Shown piece after piece: positions 8,490 through 16,700 of a stretch of 64,000 nt of DNA. This DNA is from Caballeronia sordidicola (GTDB taxonomy: Bacteria; Pseudomonadota; Gammaproteobacteria; Burkholderiales; Burkholderiaceae), in the NCBI RefSeq assembly GCF_000729995.1, contig NZ_JNFG01000009.1, positions 62,001 to 126,000 of the forward strand. Reading direction: 5' to 3'. The position numbers and the translations under genes are program-made. Positions within the stretch are counted from its first letter, which is position 1. Each line of letters starts with the position of its first letter. The notes under the pieces are model-generated. The model was not told the DNA's origin and did no database searches. It saw only the letters and a program-made list of their open reading frames with translations.

Positions 8490-9462
8490 AGCATTCAAGG
8501 GACGGTTCCGAAGCGCTGTTGGCTCGCTCATGGAACAGTTTGTCCAGGAGAGACGGGCGTGTGGTTACCGATATGATGAGGCCGCCCGATTGCTGGCGCG
8601 CTTTGATCGCTTTCTGTGCGATGAAGCGCTATCGCAATGCGAGCTGCCGCGCTCGATCAGTCGCAAGTGGCTCGCCAAGCAGCCCCACGAGTGTAAGGGC
8701 ACCCACTATGATCGCATCTGTGCGGTTCGCCAATTCGCCCTATTCATGTGCCGGCAGGGATATTCCGCGGATGTGCCGGATCGATTCTTTACAGAAAGGA
8801 GTGCCGATGATTTCTCGCCACGCATTCTGACCCACGCCGAGATCAACCGGTTGTTACACGCGGCCGACCGGCTCACACCGACTGCGCGATCGCCAATGCG
8901 GCATCTCATCATGCCGGAAGTATTCCGGCTACTGTATGGCTGTGGGCTGCGTCTTGGCGAGGTGCTGCACCTTCGTGTCGCCGATGTGGATCTCGACCGG
9001 GGGATCCTGACGGTGCGTGAGGCCAAATTCGGGAAGGACCGCCTCGTGCCTCCAGCCTTGCCGCTGGTGCAGCGCCTTCGAAGGTATGCGGCAATCATGG
9101 GGGACCGGTCGCCCGAAGCGTACTTCTTTCCTTCACCATCCGACGGACCGTACAGTCTCGAAGCGGTCTATTGGGTATTCCGGGACCTCCTGTTGCGATC
9201 CGGAATCACGCACGGCGGTAGAGGCAAGGGGCCTCGCGTACATGATGTGAGGCACACATTTGCCGCACATGCCTTGCTGCGCTGGTGCCGCGAGGGGGCT
9301 GACCTCGATGCAAAGCTTCCGGTGCTGGCGACCTACATGGGACATCGGTCTCTTGCCGGAACGCAGCGCTATCTGCATCTGATAGCTGAACTGTTTCCGG
9401 AGATCACGGCGCGCACCAGCGCCGCCTTCGGTGATGTCATCCCGCGGAGGAATGGATCATGA
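8479..9462 (+). CDS. ritB: RIT tyrosine recombinase B (second of three)
   Basis: A 327-residue tyrosine recombinase beginning inside the end of ritA (11-base overlap) and ending in an ATGA overlap with ritC. Catalytic blocks are YGCGLRLGEVLHL (Arg), VHDVRHTFAAHALL (H-x-x-R) and YMGHRSLAGTQRYL (His and Tyr). It has a core-binding domain at about residues 10-110 and the catalytic domain at about 115-315. Length and position fit the middle gene of a RIT trio. It appears intact. Confidence 0.85.
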   Translation: MTSRAFKGRFRSAVGSLMEQFVQERRACGYRYDEAARLLARFDRFLCDEALSQCELPRSISRKWLAKQPHECKGTHYDRICAVRQFALFMCRQGYSADVPDRFFTERSADDFSPRILTHAEINRLLHAADRLTPTARSPMRHLIMPEVFRLLYGCGLRLGEVLHLRVADVDLDRGILTVREAKFGKDRLVPPALPLVQRLRRYAAIMGDRSPEAYFFPSPSDGPYSLEAVYWVFRDLLLRSGITHGGRGKGPRVHDVRHTFAAHALLRWCREGADLDAKLPVLATYMGHRSLAGTQRYLHLIAELFPEITARTSAAFGDVIPRRNGS

Positions 9463-10469
9463 AACCAACGGATTTCTCCATGCTCGTGACCGGTTTCCTG
9501 ACGCACCATCTGGCCGCACAGCGCAACCTAAGCCCCAACACGATCAAGGCTTATCGCGACGTCTTCACCCTGCTGCTGCGATTCTGTCGAGACGTGCAAG
9601 GAATCGCACTGGAGCGTCTGTCTCTGGCACAGATCGACGTACCCCTGGTTGAGGCATTCCTTGATCATCTGGCAAACGACCGGCACGTTTCTGTCAGCAC
9701 GCAGAATCATCGCCTCGCGGCCTTACACGCGTTTTTCCGCTACGTACAGTCGGAAGTGCCCGAGCAACTGTTGCAATGCCAGCAGGTCCTCGCCATTCCG
9801 CTGCGGCGACAGCCGCGCCCCAGCGTCGATTACCTCTCCAGGGAATACCTTGCACAGCTTCTCGCTCAACCGGACCTACGAACGTCTGAGGGCCGCCGAG
9901 ATGCAGTAATGTTAAGCGTACTCTATGACACCGGCTCCCGGGTACAGGAGTTGATTGACCTGAACGCTGGCGACGTGCGCCTGGATCCTCCGTCGCAGGT
10001 ACGGCTCATGGGAAAGGGTCGAAAGGTACGCGCCGTACCCCTGATGGACTCGACAGTCGAACTACTGCGCCAGTATCGACGCGATAACAACCTCGATCAC
10101 CCCGAACTGGCCGACAAGCCACTCTTCCAGAACCGGCAAGGCACACGGTTATCGCGCTCGGGTGTGCGATATCTCCTGCAAAAGTATGTGATTCCTGTAC
10201 GGCGAAGTCACCCCGAGTTCACGCAGCGAGTGAGTCCCCACAGCCTGCGGCATACAAAGGGAATGCACCTGCTGCAAAGTGGCGTCCCGCTCGAGATCAT
10301 CCGCGACTTCCTGGGTCACGTCGATGTGAAGACAACCGAGATCTATGCTCGCGCAAATCTTGAGATGAAGCGCAAGGCGCTCGAGAAAGCCACCGACGGT
10401 GCGCCGCTTCCAAAGTTCCCATCGTGGCAGCAGAACAAAACGCTGCTCGAATGGCTCCATTCGCTGTAG
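9459..10469 (+). CDS. ritC: RIT tyrosine recombinase C (third of three)
   Basis: A 336-residue tyrosine recombinase most like XerC/D integrases. The core-binding domain includes HHLAAQRNLSPNTIKAYRD. Catalytic blocks are YDTGSRVQELIDL (Arg), GKGRKVRAVPL (beta-hairpin Lys region), SPHSLRHTKGMHLL (H-x-x-R) and FLGHVDVKTTEIYARAN (His and Tyr). Its ATG overlaps the ritB stop as ATGA. It is followed by 54 bases before the inner right repeat. It is the last gene of the trio, and nothing suggests damage. Confidence 0.85.
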   Translation: MKPTDFSMLVTGFLTHHLAAQRNLSPNTIKAYRDVFTLLLRFCRDVQGIALERLSLAQIDVPLVEAFLDHLANDRHVSVSTQNHRLAALHAFFRYVQSEVPEQLLQCQQVLAIPLRRQPRPSVDYLSREYLAQLLAQPDLRTSEGRRDAVMLSVLYDTGSRVQELIDLNAGDVRLDPPSQVRLMGKGRKVRAVPLMDSTVELLRQYRRDNNLDHPELADKPLFQNRQGTRLSRSGVRYLLQKYVIPVRRSHPEFTQRVSPHSLRHTKGMHLLQSGVPLEIIRDFLGHVDVKTTEIYARANLEMKRKALEKATDGAPLPKFPSWQQNKTLLEWLHSL

Positions 10470-10523
10470 GACCGCGGAGGTTACGCACGCCGTTTGTTGG
10501 CTGCGGGCCTCCACATCCTGCCC

Positions 10524-10539
10524 AAACTTTTATGTACAG
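10524..10539 (+). repeat. Inner right RIT repeat
   Basis: AAACTTTTATGTACAG is the inverted counterpart of 7156-7171 with one mismatch. It lies 54 bases after ritC and 45 bases before the outer right terminal repeat. Confidence 0.75.
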
Positions 10540-10562
10540 TTCCTTAGACCCAAAACCCTTTG

Positions 10563-11750
10563 CTATCGCGAGCGGGATCCGAGACTGCACATAACAACTT
10601 TCGGCCGATAATATTGGCTGGTCGTCGAGATCGATTCGTGCCCCAGGTTGTCCCGCACGTATCGGAGGTCAACTTGCCCATCCATCATGTGTGAGCCCGC
10701 TGTGTGACGCAGCCAATGGGCGGACGCCTGGCGCAATCGGTCGGATGCGCGCTCGTGCGCTTCGCCCGTGGACTGCAAGTGCCCGATCGCGTTGTCGAAC
10801 ACCTGTTTAATGATCAGATGCACAGCACCGCGGGTCAGCGTCCGCGGTGTGCCACCAATCGGCAGCAGCAGCGGTGTCGTTTCACCGCCATAGGGGAGGG
10901 CAGCCAGACCGTAGTGTCGGCGGTAGCGAGTCAGCTCTGCCATCAGTTCGGTCGTCGCTGGCAGCAAACGTTCCTTGTCGCCCTTGCCGGTGATCGCCAG
11001 CCACCAGCGGTCCTGGCCGTCGCGATCGCGACGCCTAAAAAAGCCCCCCATCGGATTGCTCACGACTTCCGAGATGCGCAGGCCCATCAAATACAAGAGC
11101 GAGATCAACCAGCGCACCCGTGCATAGTGTTCCTGCTCGCGTGCAGTCTCACGTGGCATCGTGTCGATTGAGGTTTTGACAGCCTGCCAGAGGTCGTCCT
11201 CGAGAAAGCGCGTCACCCGTGGCTTGGCCTTGCGTGCGCGCTGGCGCGAGAGAGACAGGGGATTGCCAGCCAGGTAGCCGGCGTTGACCAACCAAGCGAA
11301 CAGGGTATTCAAAATCACAAACGCTTGTCGTTCGCTGCTGGGAGAGAGCGGACCGGCGAACGGCCGCCAAGACGGGTCCGCGCGGGCCACTTTGCGACCG
11401 GCCATGACCCAGCGCTGTGCGGGTTGTGGATCCGCCAGAAACCGCCGGTAGATGAGCAAGTCTTCGTGCGTGAGCGAGGAGAGCGGTTTGCGCAGTTCGG
11501 TCGTCGACCACAGCAACAGGCGTTCGGACTCCTTGCGATAGGTGTCGAAGGTTGCTTTTGTCTCGACGAAGCGCGCGAGCCACGCCCGGATCGCGTCGAC
11601 GTCGCTCTGTGCGGCAATCTGGGATTGAGCGCCGAGCGCGCGGTTCGTGCCGAGGCCACCGTCCAGTTCGGACGGCAGAGATAGCTGTTCGAGTGGCTTA
11701 GGCGACAAAAGGGCGCCGTCGGATATTGGGAGGGGCTCAGGAAACGGCAT
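10563..11750 (-). pseudogene. Tyrosine recombinase (TnpS/XerD-like) interrupted at its catalytic Tyr by the RIT element
   Basis: A long integrase with an N-terminal extension (about 60 residues), core-binding domain at about 65-190 and catalytic domain with YLMGLRISEVVSNP (Arg), GKGDKERLLP (hairpin), HWLRHTAGSHM (H-x-x-R) and LGHESISTTSQY (His and Tyr). After SQY the frame enters the RIT repeat and ends with a foreign tail (YRPKVVMCSLGSRSR). The catalytic Tyr survives because the element's end also begins with a Tyr codon. The native tail is at 6988-7056. Divergent from a KfrA-like gene across an iteron field, it matches the tnpS position of Tn4651-type resolution modules. Whether the chimeric 395-residue product is active is unknown. 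Confidence 0.8.
10585..10617 (-). repeat. Right terminal inverted repeat of the RIT element
   Basis: On the minus strand it begins CCAATATTATCGGCCGAAAG and runs to TTATGTGCAG, matching the left end at 7078-7110. The outer edge abuts the interrupted recombinase gene at its TTSQY codons. Confidence 0.8.
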
Positions 11751-11767
11751 GGCGACGAAGACGTCGG

Positions 11768-12063
11768 TTTAAGTAATTTTGTTCCCGTCAGGTAGTGGCA
11801 AGTTGGCGGCAACGTCAATCATTGGGAACAAAATTGCTTTAAAAAGTTTTAACCAAAATTGTTCCTTAGGCCGACGCTTTAAGCAATGTTGTATGGTTGC
11901 CGGCGTCCCGGACGCGAAAGCCGCTGGTTCGTGCCCATCAATGTTCCTCGTCGCTGATCGGCGGTTGAGCCCAACACCTGCTGCCGGGTGCATCAGCACG
12001 ACGATTTCGGCGAAGGGGCTGGGAACAAAATTACTTTAAGAAAAGGTACAAATTTGCTTTAAC
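11768..12063. repeat. Iteron field: six copies of a ~19-bp motif between recombinase and KfrA-like gene
   Basis: The motif GGGAACAAAATTxCTTTAA or its complement occurs at 11768-11786 (inverted), 11824-11842, 11847-11865 (inverted, looser), 11878-11892 (inverted, looser), 12021-12040 and 12045-12063 (looser). The copy at 11768 is almost the exact complement of the one at 12021. Copies in both orientations between a tyrosine recombinase and a coiled-coil DNA-binding gene suggest a recombination (res/att-like) or partition-type site. The binding protein is inferred from position only. Confidence 0.65.
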
Positions 12064-12102
12064 CAACGAGACGTGGTCGATTTACGCAATGCGTCATTTT
12101 AC

Positions 12103-12124
12103 TTGACATTATCGTCATAATGTC
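12103..12124 (+). promoter_or_regulatory. Putative -35 box with overlapping operator palindrome upstream of the KfrA-like gene
   Basis: TTGACA at 12103-12108 overlaps the perfect inverted repeat GACATTAT-CGTC-ATAATGTC (12105-12124). A TACGTTATACGTTA direct repeat follows at 12154-12167. KfrA-type proteins are known to bind palindromes over their own promoter, so autorepression is likely. No strong -10 box stands out at the expected spacing. Confidence 0.5.
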
Positions 12125-12203
12125 TAAATGTTCTATTTAATATCAAGGTAATTTACGTTATACGTTATATTATCAACACATTCATTCTACGGAGCGGCCC
12201 GCC

Positions 12204-13238
12204 ATGGATGCCTCACTCGCCCTGGAAGCACAGCTGCACGCGGAAATCGACCAGTTGCGCGCACAGTTTCCGCGCACCCAGGAGCTGTATCGCGAGGTCT
12301 GCGTGCTGCTGTTTTTCCGGCACGGCATTGCGCCCACCGCGAACCGGCTCTATCAACTGGTGAAGAAGGGCAGCATGAGCGCGCCGGCTGAGGCGCTGAC
12401 GCGCTTTTGGGCTACTCTGCGTGAAAAGAGCCGGGTGCGCATCGAACACCCCGACCTGCCGACGGAGCTGCAGTCCGCGACCGGAGAATTGGCCGCGGCG
12501 CTCTGGACGCGTGCGGTCGATATGGCGCAGGACCAACTGGCCGCCGCGCAGCTCGAGGCGCAACGCTCGGTTGCGGATGCGCATTCTCAGCAGACTCGGG
12601 CCGAAGCCGAGCGCGACCTGTTGCGCCAGGAACTGACGGGCAGTGCGGCCGCGCTGGACGGAGCGCAGACCCGCGTCAAGGAACTGGACCAGGCGCTGGC
12701 CATCTCCGTCGCCGCTGCATCAGCGCTGCGGGACCATCTGGGCCTTGCGCAACAGGACGAGCAGCAGTTGCAGCGGGCGCTGGAAACCGCCCGACATGAC
12801 TTCGCTTCTGAACTGGACAAGCTGCGTGCTGACAGCAAGGGGGCGCAGGAGCGGCTCAAAGCCGCCGAAACCCGGGCGCTGCTGGAAATCGATCGCGAGC
12901 GGCAGGCGGCCGCACGTTTGCAGAAGGACCTTGATACGGTTACCCGTAAAGCGGAGCAGGGCAGTACCCGGCAACGGGATGAGGTGCAGAAACTGCAGGG
13001 GCAACTCGGTGATCTGCGTCAGCAGGTCGGTGTTCTAGAGGGTAATTTGGACGCGCTGCGCACCGCGAACTCGCGTTATATCGATGAAGCGGCGCAGGCG
13101 CGTGAGCAACGAGACCAACTGGCGTTGTCGCTGACGCATGCCGCTTCCAAGCAGAAGCCACCCGCAGCGAAGCCGACAGCGGGCCTGCGCAAGAGCATCG
13201 GCCCGGTGCGCAAATCGCAGCGAACACGACAATCTTGA
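12204..13238 (+). CDS. KfrA/TnpT-like DNA-binding coiled-coil protein
   Basis: This 344-residue protein has an N-terminal KfrA_N-type helix-turn-helix (about 10-115; RHGIAPTANRLYQLVKKGSM is diagnostic). A long Ala/Gln/Glu/Arg-rich coiled coil follows (about 115-310), then a short basic tail. KfrA proteins bind DNA through the N-domain and multimerise through the coiled coil. TnpT of Tn4651-family transposons has the same architecture and works with the tyrosine recombinase TnpS in cointegrate resolution. Its divergence from a recombinase across an iteron field favours the TnpT-like role, although plasmid maintenance is possible. GGAG lies nine bases before the ATG. Confidence 0.75.
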   Translation: MDASLALEAQLHAEIDQLRAQFPRTQELYREVCVLLFFRHGIAPTANRLYQLVKKGSMSAPAEALTRFWATLREKSRVRIEHPDLPTELQSATGELAAALWTRAVDMAQDQLAAAQLEAQRSVADAHSQQTRAEAERDLLRQELTGSAAALDGAQTRVKELDQALAISVAAASALRDHLGLAQQDEQQLQRALETARHDFASELDKLRADSKGAQERLKAAETRALLEIDRERQAAARLQKDLDTVTRKAEQGSTRQRDEVQKLQGQLGDLRQQVGVLEGNLDALRTANSRYIDEAAQAREQRDQLALSLTHAASKQKPPAAKPTAGLRKSIGPVRKSQRTRQS

Positions 13239-13753
13239 TTGCGTCGGGTCCGTATCCGACGTTGGTGTCTCATTCGCAATTCTTATTCGACGCGTATGGC
13301 GAATAAACCCGGAAAATGCAAACGCGGCTGGATATTCAGAAGCGCCGTCAAATGGGCTATTGAACCGCCCCGGAGCCGCGTTAGCGGGATGTTGCGAAAG
13401 CGGTGTGCAGTCAGATGACGCGCTGTCGGCCGAACGGCTTACGGCGCGTCGCTTCTGCCGCGCTGGAACGTAGCGCGCGAATGGATATACATCTTACGAA
13501 CGCACCTCGTTATCAGGCGGAGCGCCGTTCTCCCAGTGAACATTGAGAGAGTTGGATTACGTTGGGGAGAAGCAAGTGCTTTAGGGGGACGCTTGTAAAC
13601 TCTCCCGGCGTGAGGATACTGGTGCGGATGAACTGTGACGGCAGGCGCTTTTTCATTTTGAGCCGGCGGCGCGTTTACCCCCTTGCTTCCACGTAAGCGG
13701 AACTGATTGCTGCTAGTCTTTGTTCCTTGTCCATTGTTGGACCGACATAAGCG
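13239..13753. other. Intergenic stretch upstream of the giant NTPase gene
   Basis: About 515 bases without a recognisable gene. It separates the recombination module from the first defence-type gene and presumably holds the latter's promoter. No IS relic or strong terminator was seen. Confidence 0.4.
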
Positions 13754-16700
13754 ATGCCGAAGACGCCAGCCAGGAAGAAGCGCGCACCCGCGACCCTGCG
13801 GTCGACGAGTGGTGCCGGATTTGAGTTTGAGGATCTGATTAACGCCTGGCTTCTGGTGAAAATGCTGATGGGCGAGCAGGCGCCTGCAATCGGCGGGGCA
13901 GGAATACAGCTTCAGGCGCAGGTCTCAGCATTAGGGTGGCAAATCGACGACCTTTTGTTGACGATCCTGCATAACACAGGAGCGCGCGGGCAGCTTGCCA
14001 TCTCCGCGAAGGGCAACCTGCAGGTCAACGCATCGGGGCTGCCCGCAGACTTCGTGAAGCGTGCGTGGGAGCAGTGGCGCGCACCGCAAAGTCCGATGAG
14101 CCGATCGGCAGACGGCATGGCACTCATAACACAGGGCGTGCATCGCGTCTTCGACCCGAACTGGCGGGAAGTGAAGAATGCATGTACCGGCTCCGACATA
14201 GCGCTCACGATGGGTCGGATCCGGAGCAATCCCGGGCAGGCCAAAGTATTCAACAGTGTACGGAAGCCGGACAAGAATGGCCCGGAGGCGTCTGAGGAAG
14301 AGACGATTGAACTCATCCGGCGCCTGCATGTGCTGCCTGTCGACTTGCAACTCCCGCACTCGGAAACCAGGAATCAGGCAATCGCGCAATGCCGGCAGCT
14401 CCTGGCAAGTGGCGACGCGCCGGAAGCAGAGAAACTTTGGCAGTGGCTCGTCAACGTTGCAACGGAGATACGCCTCCGCCGTGGAACCATTAACCTTCTG
14501 GACCTCTGGTCGATGCTCCGCATGGAGTTCGACCTTCACCCCCATCCTGATTACAAGCGCGATTGGGAAACCCTCTCGAATATCACTTCCGATTACAAGG
14601 CGCGGATAGAGACAGAGCTACCTTCGGGCTATAGCGTTCCGCGAACTGCAGAGAAGTCGAAACTTGGAAGTGAGATTTCCGGGAATGCTGTCACAGTGGT
14701 ATTCGGTGAGTCGGGCTCTGGTAAGTCAGCGCTCGTCAAGAACGTGCTCGACGTGCAGTTTGGGGCATGGACGCAACTCTGGTTCGGTCCAGACGATCTT
14801 GAGACGGCGCTCAGCGCTACGCGGCGCGGCATGCTTCCGCTCAGGCATGAACTGGCGCTGGTTCTTAACGCAACGGTCAATCCGAAAAACGTTCTGGTCA
14901 TCGACTCGGCCGAACGTATCGACCCCGCAGAGCTCGGCATCATCCGGCGGCTCCTCCAGGCTATCCTCGCGCCGGCGGAACAGGCTGGCGGCGTATGGCG
15001 TATTGTCGTCATCACTCAGACCCAGAACTGGGTCGAAGGTGCCGGGGACATGCTCGGCGACCGCCGAGCCGCGCTGGTCGAACTTGAGCTCGTCGCGAAC
15101 CTGGATGTGATGCTAGCGCTGTGGGCGTCGCCCTCCCTTAGCTGGCTGCCCGCCCACGACGATACCGTTTCAGCGCTGACCAACCTCAGAACCTTGGGCT
15201 GGGTGGTCCAGGCCGGCTCTGCGCTTGGCTCAAGTGCGAGTGGCCTTGCGTCACATACCGCTATTTCTGATCGTCTGTGGGACTACTGGACCGGAAACCG
15301 CCCAGACGTTCAGGCACTCGTGATGCGCCTCGCAAAGCGTGAAGCGTCCTTCGAGAGAAGCTTCCCGCTTAGCGACCTCGAGCAGGCCGACGCTGCGACG
15401 TTCACGCAGAGCCCTGCTGAACTGCCTCTTCACCTGAACCGCCGAACCAACCGTATTGAGTTCGAGCACGACCTCGCCGCCGATTGGGCTCGCTTCCAGT
15501 TCCTCAAGCAGATATCGACTGATGTGGCTGAGTGGGCGGCGCTCGCGGTGAACCCTCTCTGGACCAACTCGCTTCGGATGCTGGGCCAGTTTCTGCTGCG
15601 ACAGCCTGCGGAGACTGGAACGGCTTGGGACACCGCATTCGCTTCTGCTCAGGCGACTGAGCTTCGTCCCGCGGGAGACATTCTTCTTGACGCTCTTTGT
15701 CTCGACCCTGAAGCCGAGATGTTTCTGTCAGAGCGCGTTGATTTGCTGCTTGCGAACAACGCCGAGCACCTCACCAGACTGCTCATCCGGTTCCACCACA
15801 TCGGAACCGTGCCGACAGGCGGCGTTCCAGGCAACATGTCGTCGCTTGGCTTGTACATGGACGCGCAGCTTCGCTCGATTATCATCGGCCGCTGGCCGCG
15901 AGTGCTTCGATTCCTCATAGCGCAACGGGAAAAACTGAGAGGGGCCGTATCGTCCGCGATCGCCAGGAGTATTCAGACCTGGCTAACTGGAACTCCGCGT
16001 GAGCTGTCAAACGGAACGCTGATGCCGTTTCGGCGCGAGCTTACTGAAATGGCTTTGGCCATGGCGCGGACGGTTCAGGTCGCGAAGGGGCATGGCGTTA
16101 TCTATGTCGACCGAGAGCCACTTCTCATTACGGCCGCGCTCGCCGGGGCTGCGGACATGCCAGAGGACGTAGGCGCCTGGGCTCTCGAGCTCGCGGGCCG
16201 GCGAGAAATCTCCAACGAGGTCAGCGCGCGGATTGCCGACGTTGTTCGTCAACAAGCCGAGCAGCGCGCGGAGCGGATTCGGACTGATGTGGCGTACCGG
16301 GAAAAGCATGAGGCGAAGCGCCGAATGTCGCCTGTCTTTGGCTCAAGCCGCGAGAAGCTACCTTCCTGGCCCCTGGGCGCACGACGGCGGATAGACAGGG
16401 ACTTCCGGGAGGCGTGCCTCAAGGGCAATGCCATGCAACCGCTGATGCGTGCGCGTCCGGACATCGCGGCCGAGGTGTTACTCGCTCTCATTGTCGAAGA
16501 CCAGCCCGAGCGAGAGTACGGTTCGAGCCGGCACGAAATCGAGTTGGGCCTCGACTACGCGCGGGATGGCTACCCGACAGCGTTCTGGAAGAGCCCGTTC
16601 TTTTCGTTTCTGCAGATTGCACCTGATGTAGCACTCAAGGCACTGGTGGCACTGGTCAATTTCTGCACCGAACGATGGGTCGCCGAAGTGATGAGGGGGC

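Larger units (their letters stand above)
7078..10617 (+). mobile_element. RIT (Recombinase In Trio) element inserted in a tyrosine recombinase gene
   Basis: Three tandem, overlapping tyrosine recombinase genes in one direction are flanked by near-identical inverted repeats, which is the defining layout of RIT elements. The element is 3540 bp between the outer ends of 33-bp repeats. It carries no cargo besides the three recombinases. All three retain the Arg...H-x-x-R...H...Tyr catalytic set, so the element may be active. It splits a minus-strand recombinase at 6988-7056 and 10563-11750. Confidence 0.85.
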
